From positions 1 to 24,580 of the IMG/VR virus record IMGVR_UViG_3300021142_000172: a stretch of DNA of 24,580 nucleotides; one strand, 5' to 3'. Within the stretch, counting starts at the first letter, position 1, and every line of letters begins with the position of its first letter. Source of the DNA: a virus. The notes beneath the pieces are model-generated. The model saw only the letters and a program-made list of their open reading frames with translations, made no database searches and had not been told where the DNA came from. Below, piece after piece: positions 17,285 through 23,139 of the stretch. Both the position numbers and the translations under genes were made by a program.

Positions 17285-17628
17285 TTAATACCAAATATAA
17301 ATTTATCATTATTTATAAAATCCAAAGCTATTTGAGGATTTATTTTTATCTTACCATCAGTCTTAACTAGTAAACCCATTTTAGTAAGTTTACTAATCAT
17401 ATTATAAAGAGTTGCTTTACAACTATTAAATTTATCTATAAAGTCTTTTCTCGAATTCACAGAAGATATATTACCTACAATTGATATATGGGCTAACAAC
17501 TCCAATTCCAATTTAGATACTTTTATATTATGAGAAACTGTTATAATAGAGAAATATAGATAAGCTATATCTCTTTTGTCTTTGTATTCCCTTTTAAAGG
17601 ATCTATTATTTCTACCCATTTTTTCCAT
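17248..17628 (-). CDS. winged-helix DNA-binding protein
   Basis: A 126-aa basic protein. Residues about 35-100 look like a winged helix: KLELELLAHISIV, then a recognition-helix region FNSCKATLYNMISKLTKMGL and the wing KTDGKIKINPQ. This resembles MarR/RepL-like regulators. The N-terminus is very basic (GRNNRSFKREYKDKRD). It is the first gene after a candidate promoter and lies before the HU/IHF-like gene, so it may regulate the late operon or help at the packaging site. Start chosen at Met1; Met4 is also possible. Confidence 0.65.
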   Translation of the reverse strand: MEKMGRNNRSFKREYKDKRDIAYLYFSIITVSHNIKVSKLELELLAHISIVGNISSVNSRKDFIDKFNSCKATLYNMISKLTKMGLLVKTDGKIKINPQIALDFINNDKFIFGIKCLYQKPLEAEL

Positions 17629-17647
17629 TATGTATTTATTAATTCAG

Positions 17648-17655
17648 CAAAGTTA
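17648..17655 (-). promoter_or_regulatory. candidate -7 promoter element for packaging genes
   Basis: TAACTTTG on the minus strand matches TAnnTTTG, 20 nt before the winged-helix start codon and in the only sizeable gap between the glycosyltransferase and packaging genes. No TTTG is seen about 20 nt upstream, so it may need a phage factor. Confidence 0.4.
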
Positions 17656-17695
17656 TGTCTTTTTAATTATAAAAAGAATAAAACTAATATTTAAT

Positions 17696-18499
17696 TTAAT
17701 TTTTTAAATTAGATTTATACCAGTCTATTTCTTTATAATACATTGAATTATCTTTTGCTGGTCTTAAAATACCAGTACCCATATCCAATGATTTTCTTAA
17801 ATAAGCGTCTAGGTTATTCCTATTATCTGTAGCTGATCCAGACATTTTATATATACCAGGATCTCCCCAATTGTATACTAATGTACTTTCTCCATAAGGA
17901 TTTACATATATTTTATGTTCAGATACTAAGGGATCTAACCATTGCTGATGATATTTTATAGAAACAGGGGCATATCCTTTCTCTACTAACCAAGAAGAAT
18001 TAACAAATATAGAAGGTTCATATGTGTTTTCATTCCTTATAATCTTCATATTATCATTACTGTCTCTATATCTATAATAAGATAATTCTGGTTTATAAGC
18101 TAATTTAGGACCCCCATATAAACTTGGTAAAGTATAACCATCATAATATCCCTCTACTCCTTTAGATAGGTGGGTAGGTAAGAATATATCATCATCATCC
18201 CATGAAGTAACTACTTCTATATCAGGAAACTGGCCCATAGCTCTTTCCAAAGCTATACTATACTTTTCTCCCACAGAAGAATAAGAATCTTTATCTATAT
18301 TTAAAATTTGAATAAACTTATTATCAACTTTTAAATACTTAGAATAATCTGGAAAAGATAAAGGTAAACCAGAATTACAAATAAACATTACAGCAGGACC
18401 ATCATAATCTTGATCAAGGAAGCACCTTACAGACCTTTCCAGAGCCTTTACTCTTCCATGTGTACAACATAAAGCTAACACCTTTATTTTCTCCTGCAT
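17696..18499 (-). CDS. glycosyltransferase, GT2-like (GT-A fold)
   Basis: A 267-aa enzyme that would transfer a sugar from a nucleotide donor. The N-terminal beta strand and helix (KIKVLALCCTHGRVKALERS) match the start of GT-A family 2 enzymes. The metal and nucleotide binding motif SWDDDDIFLP (Asp101-Asp104) provides the DxD. The C-terminal part is Trp/Tyr/Asp-rich with WLDPLVSE near residue 185, in the usual acceptor region. No membrane segment is seen, so it acts in the cytoplasm, perhaps on virion proteins or phage DNA. It lies in the late operon directly after a 65-aa gene. The acceptor is unknown. Confidence 0.78.
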   Translation of the reverse strand: MQEKIKVLALCCTHGRVKALERSVRCFLDQDYDGPAVMFICNSGLPLSFPDYSKYLKVDNKFIQILNIDKDSYSSVGEKYSIALERAMGQFPDIEVVTSWDDDDIFLPTHLSKGVEGYYDGYTLPSLYGGPKLAYKPELSYYRYRDSNDNMKIIRNENTYEPSIFVNSSWLVEKGYAPVSIKYHQQWLDPLVSEHKIYVNPYGESTLVYNWGDPGIYKMSGSATDNRNNLDAYLRKSLDMGTGILRPAKDNSMYYKEIDWYKSNLKN

Positions 18500-18500
18500 A

Positions 18501-18698
18501 CTACCTTAATTGTCTTACGTAAAAATCCTTCATATCTTCTTGCTTCAAATTAAAATCCTTCTCTATCTTTTTTAATATCTGTTCAGATACTTTCTTCTTC
18601 CTACTACTTTCTGTAACAAACATTCTATTAATAAATTCTGGATCTGTATTTTCTTCTGTTGCTTTTGCCTTAACTAAAAATTCCCAAATATGCTGCAT
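18501..18698 (-). CDS. small basic protein, unknown
   Basis: A 65-aa, Lys/Glu-rich helical protein (SRKKKVSEQILKKIEKDFNL). It ends in TAG one base before the ATG of the glycosyltransferase, which shows that TAG acts as a stop here. No family recognised. Confidence 0.55.
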   Translation of the reverse strand: MQHIWEFLVKAKATEENTDPEFINRMFVTESSRKKKVSEQILKKIEKDFNLKQEDMKDFYVRQLR

Positions 18699-18715
18699 AA
18701 TTATTTTTTATATAT

Positions 18716-18907
18716 TCAAACACTATTTCTAAAAAAATATAACCCTATATATACTTTAGTTATATTATATCTTTCTCCAAATGCATTAGGAGTAGATAAA
18801 CTCTCTTGTGAATGAAAACCTAGTGTAACATTATTATACTGCTTACCTAATAGTTGACAATAACACTTTGATAGTTTTCCTACTCCTAATATACTAAGCA
18901 TTGGCAA
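18716..18907 (-). CDS. small ORF, uncertain
   Basis: A 63-aa frame (MPMLSILGVGKLSKCYCQLL...) overlapping the upstream gene by 14 nt. It fills a region otherwise empty of genes but has no recognisable family and no strong codon signal. Internal start at Met3 is possible. It may be a real short late gene or chance. Confidence 0.4.
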   Translation of the reverse strand: MPMLSILGVGKLSKCYCQLLGKQYNNVTLGFHSQESLSTPNAFGERYNITKVYIGLYFFRNSV

Positions 18908-19124
18908 TCAAGTATTCATCTTGTAAATATTCTATAGAAGAATAGAACTCTTTGATGGTCATTATGGATAATGACCATACCTGAGCTATGGGACCATCTT
19001 TAGTTTCAACCTGCATCCATAATCTAGAGTCATTACTAAAATCTACAAAACCAAAGGTTAATCCTTCTTTACCAAACCCACAATCCTCTAATATAGAAGT
19101 TATTATTTCTTTAATATTATACAT
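18894..19124 (-). CDS. small late protein, unknown
   Basis: A 76-aa protein with an N-terminal helix (YNIKEIITSILEDCGFG), a beta pair (LTFGFVDFSNDSRLWMQVET) and a C-terminal helix. The alpha-beta-beta-alpha pattern is compact and looks like a folded domain. It starts 5 nt after the GroES-like gene. Function unknown. Confidence 0.55.
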   Translation of the reverse strand: MYNIKEIITSILEDCGFGKEGLTFGFVDFSNDSRLWMQVETKDGPIAQVWSLSIMTIKEFYSSIEYLQDEYLIANA

Positions 19125-19129
19125 CTTAA

Positions 19130-19732
19130 TTAATTTAAAGTTTCTTGAACCTTAGTTTCTCCTACTGGTTTTGTTTCCTTAATAACTATATTAAGTTCTT
19201 TAAACACCAGATACAAAACATTGTCCACTGTAATATCAGCTTCAAAAGTATTAGGAAAAGTATATACTACATCCCCAGGCTCAAAAGGAACTTTCTTACC
19301 ATCCTTACCAGGACCTACCTTAACTATAATACACTTTGATAACTTAACTGATTCTATCTCTTGTTTACTTTTCTTATCAAGACTAATAAGTTTTTCATAC
19401 TCGTCATTAATAGGTTCTACCAAAACTCTATCTAAAGTAACCTCAAGATTAAGAGCTTTTCTAGGACCAGAAGCCTCTCTCTTTACGGTTTTGGATGCTT
19501 CTATTATTTTATAAATAACAAAGTTCCTATTATCCAGAGGATTAATATCACTATCTCCTTTAAGAGTAAGGGTATATTTATTACCCTTCTGATTTGACAC
19601 AATCCAATGTTTAGTGAAAGGAGCATCTTCTGCTACAGTATCTCCATCTACAAATAATTGATTTTCAAATTCAACATCCATAGTTTTCTTATCGTACCTG
19701 TAAACCTGTATTAATTTACTTTTTATATTCAT
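19130..19732 (-). CDS. GroES-like co-chaperonin domain protein
   Basis: A 200-aa protein whose C-terminal part (about residues 96-185) reads like the Cpn10/GroES fold: LEVTLDRVLVEPIND for the first strand ('plhDRVvVk'), a polar segment at about 111-130 where GroES has its mobile loop, then CIIVKVGPGKDG (like 'GevlavGnG'), FEPGDVVYTFP ('vkvGDiVlf') and DNVLYLVFKELNIV ('eyLilresDIlai'). The first about 90 residues form an extra beta-rich domain not found in host GroES. T4 gp31 is a known phage GroES substitute for capsid folding, and this would be an analogue. First gene of the late operon, behind a candidate promoter. The GroEL-contact Ile-Val-Leu is not obvious. Confidence 0.65.
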   Translation of the reverse strand: MNIKSKLIQVYRYDKKTMDVEFENQLFVDGDTVAEDAPFTKHWIVSNQKGNKYTLTLKGDSDINPLDNRNFVIYKIIEASKTVKREASGPRKALNLEVTLDRVLVEPINDEYEKLISLDKKSKQEIESVKLSKCIIVKVGPGKDGKKVPFEPGDVVYTFPNTFEADITVDNVLYLVFKELNIVIKETKPVGETKVQETLN

Positions 19733-19751
19733 ATTGTTTTTGTTTAGAAAG

Positions 19752-19759
19752 CAAAGATA
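19752..19759 (-). promoter_or_regulatory. candidate -7 promoter element for the late operon
   Basis: TATCTTTG on the minus strand, 20 nt before the start of the GroES-like gene, matches TAnnTTTG. At the -33 distance the sequence is TTAG, a partial match to TTTG. It is the first promoter-like site upstream of the late protein genes. Confidence 0.45.
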
Positions 19760-19974
19760 GTTATATATGCAGCTCTTTCCTAATTTATTTTGTTAAATAA
19801 TTTATAATAAACTTTTAAGTTTTTTGCCTTATTATATTCTTATACTAATACCTTACTTCTTTAGAATAATAATAATTAATTAAAAATAACTTCCCGTACT
19901 TAACAGTACAAAAATACGAAAAAAGTTTTAGACTAACAAATATTTGATTTTGCAAAGTTTAAAACTTTAACACA
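19760..19974. other. AT-rich intergenic region between tRNAs and late genes
   Basis: No gene is evident. It holds several small inverted repeats: GTACT-TAAC-AGTAC near 19894-19910, and AAAGTTT-A-AAACTTT around 19955-19969, whose outer copy AAAGTTTTA near 19923-19931 can pair alternatively. These could be regulatory sites or RNA hairpins of the late leader. Low certainty. Confidence 0.3.
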
Positions 19975-20036
19975 TAAAAGAAATCCTAACAGATATATCC
20001 TCTCCTATAGAAGAAGAAAACTATATCTGTTAGGAT
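19975..20036 (-). terminator. terminator closing the tRNA array
   Basis: A perfect 15-bp inverted repeat, ATCCTAACAGATATA at 19983-19997 against 20022-20036, with a 24-nt loop. On the minus strand it is followed by TTTCTTTTA. It lies 9 nt after tRNA-His, so it would end or protect the 3' end of the tRNA transcript. Confidence 0.7.
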
Positions 20037-20045
20037 AATAAATTG

Positions 20046-20118
20046 GGTATCTAACTAGAATCGAACTAGCATCAAGGGATTCACAGTCCCCTACTCTGAC
20101 CATTGAGCTATAGACACC
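20046..20118 (-). tRNA. tRNA-His (GUG)
   Basis: Minus-strand cloverleaf. The acceptor stem GTGTCTA pairs with TAGATAC, the loop is CTGTGAA with anticodon GTG, and the T arm is GCTAG-TTCGATT-CTAGT. An extra encoded 5' G opposite C73 is the hallmark of tRNA-His. No CCA end is encoded. Confidence 0.9.
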
Positions 20119-20128
20119 ATATAAAGAG

Positions 20129-20199
20129 TAGTCCTACCTGGATTTGAACCAAGACTAGCAGGGTCAAAGTCTGCTGTGCTACCATTATACTATAGGACT
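20129..20199 (-). tRNA. tRNA-Gln (UUG)
   Basis: The acceptor stem AGTCCTA/TAGGACT is perfect. Loop CTTTGAC gives anticodon TTG, and A73 follows. The T arm is canonical (GGTTCAAATCC). The closing pair of the anticodon stem looks like an A-C mismatch. CCA is not encoded. Confidence 0.85.
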
Positions 20200-20207
20200 A
20201 ATTGTTG

Positions 20208-20279
20208 CGGGAATACAGGTGTCTGAACCCTGATCTAACGATTAACAGTCGTTTGCTTAACCACTAAAGCTTTATTCCC
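20208..20279 (-). tRNA. tRNA-Asn (GUU)
   Basis: Acceptor GGGAATA/TATTCCC, anticodon arm AACGA-CTGTTAA-TCGTT with anticodon GTT, and G73. The T arm has a G-A mismatch next to the loop. CCA is not encoded. Confidence 0.88.
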
Positions 20280-20284
20280 AAATG

Positions 20285-20356
20285 CGGGCTATACGGGACT
20301 CAAACCCGTTCCTCTGTATAGACAGTACAGAAGCTTAATCCATCGCCTAATAGCCC
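20285..20356 (-). tRNA. tRNA-Asp (GUC)
   Basis: Acceptor GGGCTAT/ATAGCCC, anticodon arm CTGTA-CTGTCTA-TACAG with anticodon GTC, T arm ACGGG-TTTGAGT-CCCGT, and G73 as expected for Asp. CCA is not encoded. Confidence 0.9.
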
Positions 20357-20420
20357 ATAACACCTTTCTACGCTGTCCTTTTTTATCAGGACCCTATGTA
20401 AGATAAACAGTCTCTCTTCG
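20357..20420 (-). other. 64-nt spacer with hairpin inside the tRNA array
   Basis: No tRNA can be folded here. A 5-bp hairpin (GTCCT/AGGAC, 20375-20379 with 20388-20392, 8-nt loop) is the only structure seen. The spacer is much longer than the others in the array, so it may be a decayed tRNA or a processing signal. Confidence 0.3.
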
Positions 20421-20494
20421 TCTAAGTGGTGGGAATCGAGCCCACGAACACTCCCTTCCAGGGGGAGCAAGTATAGCCTCTGCATAACACCTAG
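20421..20494 (-). tRNA. unusual tRNA, Pro (UGG) or Ser (GGA)
   Basis: Acceptor CTAGGTG/CACTTAG with A73 and a perfect T arm (GTGGG-CTCGATT-CCCAC) mark a tRNA. The anticodon stem CTCCC/GGGAG encloses loop CCTGGAA. Read as a 7-nt loop the anticodon is TGG (Pro), but position 33 is then C instead of the near-universal U. Placing U33 at the T gives GGA (Ser), yet the variable loop is short, unlike tRNA-Ser. C1-G72 and A73 favour Pro. The D arm is weakly paired. Confidence 0.65.
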
Positions 20495-20504
20495 ATATTT
20501 AATG

Positions 20505-20562
20505 TGCCCTAGATAGGAGTCAAACCTACAAGCCTCTGATTCTAAGTTCCCGTCACTGGGGC
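20505..20562 (-). tRNA. shortened tRNA-like element (no normal D arm)
   Basis: Acceptor-like strands GCCCCAG and CTAGGGC (one mismatch) and a T arm GTAGG-TTTGACT-CCTAT are present and correctly spaced, with A73. Only about 26 nt separate acceptor and T arm, too few for both a D arm and an anticodon arm, and no clean anticodon stem is found. It is either a tRNA with an internal deletion or a mimic. Confidence 0.45.
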
Positions 20563-20568
20563 ATTTTG

Positions 20569-20639
20569 CACAGGCTTTAGGACTCGAACCTAAATGAACG
20601 GTTTTGGAGACCGTCATACTACCATTGTATGAAACCTGT
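20569..20639 (-). tRNA. tRNA-Trp (CCA)
   Basis: Acceptor ACAGGTT/AGCCTGT, D arm ATAC-AATGGTA-GTAT, anticodon arm ACGGT-CTCCAAA-ACCGT with anticodon CCA, T arm TTAGG-TTCGAGT-CCTAA, and G73 typical of Trp. CCA is not encoded at the 3' end. Confidence 0.92.
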
Positions 20640-20646
20640 ATATAAC

Positions 20647-20672
20647 AAAAAACCCTTACAAAATTGTAAGGG
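20647..20672 (-). terminator. intrinsic terminator after the fMet unit
   Basis: A perfect 9-bp stem CCCTTACAA/TTGTAAGGG (20653-20661 with 20664-20672) is followed on the minus strand by six T. It lies between tRNA-fMet and tRNA-Trp, so it separates the initiator tRNA from the rest of the array unless read through. Confidence 0.82.
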
Positions 20673-20790
20673 CTATTATCTTTCATATTATTATATGACA
20701 TATAATCAACCCTTATCATCAGTATTTTGATGATTCCAGCTAGGTTGATTATTAAGTATCATTGTTATCTTTTTCATATAATAAATTTTG
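20673..20790 (-). ncRNA. structured trailer RNA downstream of tRNA-fMet
   Basis: Between tRNA-fMet and the terminator lies a nested hairpin. Outer arms ATAATCAACC (20702-20711) and 20743-20752 pair over 10 bp. Inside them ATCATCA (20715-20721) pairs with 20728-20734 over 7 bp. A further CATAT/ATATG hairpin spans 20684-20697. With the promoter at 20877 and terminator at 20647 this would form a short tRNA-plus-RNA transcript. No protein frame explains the pairing. A sequence-specific binding site is an alternative. Confidence 0.5.
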
Positions 20791-20865
<75 letters not shown>

Positions 20866-20876
20866 ATATTGTAATG

Positions 20877-20908
20877 CAAATGTACAACGTCATTTTCAAC
20901 TTTCCAAA
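20877..20908 (-). promoter_or_regulatory. promoter for tRNA-fMet unit
   Basis: Minus-strand TTTG (20905-20908), a 20-nt spacer and TACATTTG (20877-20884) exactly fit the Bacteroidota -33/-7 pattern, 11 nt upstream of the tRNA 5' end. Confidence 0.75.
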
Positions 20909-20945
20909 TGTTTTAATATATATTTGTTTGTTTAATTTGGTAATA

Positions 20946-21146
20946 TTATTTTACTATACTTAAATCTTCTTTTGTAGATTGCCTTATTTCTACTAAATAA
21001 TACCCCATACTATTACACTTAACAGGACATTTCTTTATTTGTTCCATTTTAGAAATCATTTTTGAAGAACCTTCTAAAGGATGAGACATTACTAATATGT
21101 TTTCTTTAGTATCTAAAAGATCTTTTTTAAAAACTGCTGTGATCAT
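20946..21146 (-). CDS. small basic protein, unknown
   Basis: A 66-aa Lys-rich protein (KMISKMEQIKKCPVKCNS) with a CPVKC pair and a final strand-like YYLVEIRQS. Not recognised. It lies downstream of a group of small genes and just upstream of the tRNA promoter. Confidence 0.5.
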   Translation of the reverse strand: MITAVFKKDLLDTKENILVMSHPLEGSSKMISKMEQIKKCPVKCNSMGYYLVEIRQSTKEDLSIVK

Positions 21147-21170
21147 TATTATATTTTAATTATTTTTAAC

Positions 21171-21359
21171 TTATCCATTATTACTATTTTTACTCCATAA
21201 CAACTTCACTAAAATAGGTTCATACATATCTCTAGCACTTTTCTTTTCCATCTCATAAACTTCAATAGAAGGATACCAGATGTTATATGCGCTATCCTTA
21301 AGTTTATAAATATCCTGTTCAGGTATATAAACAAGATCAGGATGTTCTTTATTGTCCAT
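21171..21359 (-). CDS. small protein, unknown
   Basis: A 62-aa protein with a DLVYIPEQDIYKLKDSAYNI start and a Lys/Glu-rich middle. It overlaps the end of the 91-aa gene upstream by 11 nt. A longer alternative frame at 21209-21409 covers the same bases; this one is favoured because its overlap with the neighbour is of the usual size. Confidence 0.5.
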   Translation of the reverse strand: MDNKEHPDLVYIPEQDIYKLKDSAYNIWYPSIEVYEMEKKSARDMYEPILVKLLWSKNSNNG

Positions 21360-21624
21360 TTCCTATATTTATTATTGTTGGGTAATTTACTCCTTCTGGT
21401 AAATACCATGTATATCTACCATTTTCATTTGGTCCCATAGTTTCTACTTTCTCCCCTAGAGACTTGAGATAAGGCATACCTTCTAATCTACTTATATTTA
21501 CTGATCCTGGAATAGGCATTTTACTAAAGAGATCCTCAAATACTTTTCTGATTGATTTGCTAGAAAACCTTTTCTTTTTTCCAAAATAAACTTTACTTCT
21601 ATTTGTCATATTGCAAATATACAC
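21349..21624 (-). CDS. small basic protein, unknown
   Basis: A frame of up to 91 aa opening with GTG at 21624; an internal ATG at 21609 (starting MTNRSK) is the better start because the promoter-like TATATTTG at 21614-21621 overlaps the first codons. The protein is basic at the N-terminus (KVYFGKKKRFSSKSIRKVF) with a Gly/Pro-rich C-terminus. It follows the GIY-YIG gene closely. Function unknown. Confidence 0.55.
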   Translation of the reverse strand: MYICNMTNRSKVYFGKKKRFSSKSIRKVFEDLFSKMPIPGSVNISRLEGMPYLKSLGEKVETMGPNENGRYTWYLPEGVNYPTIINIGNGQ

Positions 21625-21647
21625 TATTATATGTTAAGACAAAGTTA
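21614..21647 (-). promoter_or_regulatory. candidate -7 element(s) for small-gene cluster
   Basis: Two TAnnTTTG matches lie on the minus strand, TAACTTTG at 21640-21647 (overlapping the GIY-YIG stop) and TATATTTG at 21614-21621. The latter has TTTG 18 nt upstream and would yield a nearly leaderless message from the ATG at 21609. Which is used cannot be told. Confidence 0.4.
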
Positions 21648-22302
21648 TAGTTCTTTTTCTTCTTTTTGGTTTATAACCAATATAATCAAACAAAGGGTTA
21701 TATTGTTCTTGTCTCATAAAGAGATAACCTTTAATACTTCTCATCCTATTATATTCTTTTATAGCTTCCCCTTTAACCCATTTCCAATAATTGAAACATT
21801 TATATATTTGTTTCTCTTTTATATCAAGATCCTTGATTGCTTGTGGTACATTATCGTATCTACCAATATGACCATTATTTGTATTAATACAGATAATGGG
21901 GTAATTCTTTTTGATCCTTTCTTTCTTTATAATAGGTTCTTTAGTTTTGTTTCTTTCCTTTATTGGTTGTAGCCACTTTTCTTTTTCATCTGGTATATTT
22001 ATATTAAAACCTTTCTCAGGATTTATTGAATCATAAAATCTTATCCAGTAAGATTCCCTTTCTTCAAACTGCTCTACAATACACTCCTCTAGAATAGCAT
22101 GAGAGAAGCATTCCTTTCCATACAGATCCCAAGCAGCCTGTATATGAGGATTAATTCCTTTACCCTGTTTCATATGAGACCAATGGTCCCATACCCTATG
22201 TATTATATTCTTTGAGGAACCTATATAAACCTTATTGTTTTTACCACAGTGGATGATATATATTCCACATTTTTTCTCCATTTTATTATAATAATCTTTC
22301 AT
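21634..22302 (-). CDS. GIY-YIG endonuclease, Seg-like
   Basis: A 222-aa nuclease. It shows GIYIIHCG at residues 13-20, VYIGSS at 25-30, catalytic Arg36 in IIHRVWDH, the HIQAAWDLYGKECFSHAILE segment typical of Seg/intron GIY-YIG enzymes, and a candidate catalytic Glu in EERESYW (80-86). The C-terminal half is basic with a helix-turn-helix-like repeat (VPQAIKDLDIKEKQIYKCF), probably for DNA binding. Met8 is an alternative start. A full promoter lies 31 nt upstream, so it is a free-standing gene at the boundary between the two transcription halves. Confidence 0.88.
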   Translation of the reverse strand: MKDYYNKMEKKCGIYIIHCGKNNKVYIGSSKNIIHRVWDHWSHMKQGKGINPHIQAAWDLYGKECFSHAILEECIVEQFEERESYWIRFYDSINPEKGFNINIPDEKEKWLQPIKERNKTKEPIIKKERIKKNYPIICINTNNGHIGRYDNVPQAIKDLDIKEKQIYKCFNYWKWVKGEAIKEYNRMRSIKGYLFMRQEQYNPLFDYIGYKPKRRKRTITLS

Positions 22303-22333
22303 AAAAATTTTTATTTTTAAATTTTTTCTAAGA

Positions 22334-22365
22334 CAAAGATACTATAAAATTTTTTATTTTCCAAA
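22334..22365 (-). promoter_or_regulatory. promoter for GIY-YIG gene
   Basis: Minus-strand TTTG (22362-22365), 20-nt spacer and TATCTTTG (22334-22341) match the Bacteroidota -33/-7 pattern upstream of the nuclease start codon at 22302. Confidence 0.75.
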
Positions 22366-22523
22366 TAAAGATAGAGAGTATTTAATTCTAAAAATTAATT
22401 TATGTCAGTTAAACACCAAAGGAGTCCCCTCTCTCACTCCCTACCTTGAATGGAGAGTGTGGGTACCCCTGTGGGTTGCCTATATGAATGTATATTTATT
22501 TTTAACAATTAAAATTTCATTTT
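22366..22523 (+). promoter_or_regulatory. divergent region and structured leader of the plus-strand gene
   Basis: No gene is seen. Bases 22405-22480 are much richer in G+C than the flanks and contain competing hairpins: GGAGT (22421-22425) with ACTCC (22436-22440), or CACTC (22435-22439) with GAGTG (22455-22459). A separate ACCC-CTGT-GGGT lies at 22465-22476. This may be a regulated 5' leader. No TAnnTTTG is found on the plus strand here. Confidence 0.45.
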
Positions 22524-22862
22524 ATGATTTTATTGAACAAAGTTAACAAGGCTGACAGCAGCATGGCATGGACTGGTGCTAACTTCTCAATCACTAAGAA
22601 AGACGAACAGCTCTTCATTGAGGCTGGTGTACTGCGTGTGGCTGGTAACAGAGCGAGCATCGTAGGCAATCCTATGACTACACCTAACTTCTCCAAGGAC
22701 GAGAAGGGTGAGTACACCATACCTGCTGGTAACAGGCTGATAGGTGTTGACGGTGTTGTTGCAGACAAGATTGCAATGATCCAGGCTGAGAGTGCTGCTA
22801 AGTCTGCACAGATCAAGGACATGGCTAACAACCCTGAACTTGCCAAGTTGTTTCTTGCTTAA
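22524..22862 (+). CDS. small, highly codon-biased plus-strand protein
   Basis: A 112-aa protein of unknown function, first gene of the rightward half. It has a beta-rich middle (LFIEAGVLRVAGNRASIVG), a Lys/Glu/Tyr segment, then IPAGNRLIGVDGVVADKI and an Ala/Lys helix at the C-terminus. Base composition is unlike the rest of the window, near half G+C by eye, with AAC, AAG, ATC, TTC and GAC preferred. That pattern suggests very high expression or recent transfer from a G+C-richer source. The reverse strand is also open for 109 codons, but this strand has the better start, leader and terminator. It may be an abundant early or virion-associated protein; no family recognised. Confidence 0.75.
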   Translation: MILLNKVNKADSSMAWTGANFSITKKDEQLFIEAGVLRVAGNRASIVGNPMTTPNFSKDEKGEYTIPAGNRLIGVDGVVADKIAMIQAESAAKSAQIKDMANNPELAKLFLA

Positions 22863-22864
22863 TT

Positions 22865-22883
22865 AAAGGGGTTAATCCCCTTT
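22865..22883 (+). terminator. hairpin after the codon-biased gene
   Basis: AAAGGGG (22865-22871) pairs with CCCCTTT (22877-22883) over a 5-nt loop, two bases after the stop codon. The T run is only the stem's own TTT, so it may terminate weakly or protect the 3' end. Confidence 0.6.
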
Positions 22884-22910
22884 ATACTAAAGTAATAACA
22901 ATCAGCCAAA

Positions 22911-22918
22911 TATATTTG
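22911..22918 (+). promoter_or_regulatory. candidate plus-strand -7 element
   Basis: TATATTTG matches TAnnTTTG on the plus strand just upstream of the branched RNA-like element at 22940. It is part of a 12-nt sequence ATATATTTGTTT found in three intergenic places. No -33 TTTG at the usual spacing. Confidence 0.35.
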
Positions 22919-22939
22919 TTTACTTAATTAATACCTTTA

Positions 22940-23012
22940 ATCTATGGGAGGTTGGTAGTCAAGCCTCAAGATCTGTTGATCTTACTCATGTAAGTAGTCT
23001 CCTCCTATAGAT
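22940..23012 (+). ncRNA. branched RNA-like element
   Basis: A 12-bp closing stem (ATCTATGGGAGG at 22940-22951 with 23001-23012, one G-U) encloses a hairpin AAGATC-TGTT-GATCTT (22968-22983) and a smaller TACT/AGTA hairpin (22983-22996), with room for a weak third arm. The outline resembles a cloverleaf, but the loops lack tRNA features. It lies in a 270-nt gap without genes, 22 nt after a promoter-like site. Confidence 0.5.
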
Positions 23013-23023
23013 AAAGTTATGAT

Positions 23024-23139
23024 TGAGAGTTAGTAGAACTAACGACCTTATTGAGAAGTAATTTGTTATGTATGCTAACATTGATTACCAATAGTTTATG
23101 TATTATTCATTTAATACTATCTATAGTAATCAGTGTTAG
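23024..23139. repeat. inverted repeats before the HNH gene end
   Basis: GTTAGT-AGA-ACTAAC (about 23029-23043) is a perfect small hairpin. CTAACATTGATTAC (23075-23088) pairs with 23126-23139 over 14 bp with one G-U, overlapping the stop of the HNH gene. The second may act as a 3'-end structure for the leftward HNH message. Confidence 0.5.

Noticed and set aside
20300-20719. 139-aa minus-strand reading frame
   Set aside because: It runs across tRNA-Trp, the Pro/Ser-like tRNA, the tRNA-like element and a terminator, so it is a chance frame over RNA genes.
20715-20734. CTGATGA suggesting a hammerhead ribozyme
   Set aside because: It is part of a simple ATCATCA/TGATGAT hairpin, and the matching GAAA and cleavage-site stems are not in the required order.
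22517-22846. 109-aa minus-strand frame opposite the codon-biased gene
   Set aside because: The plus-strand frame has the A/T-rich leader, good codon pattern and a 3' hairpin. The reverse frame is open because of the biased third positions.
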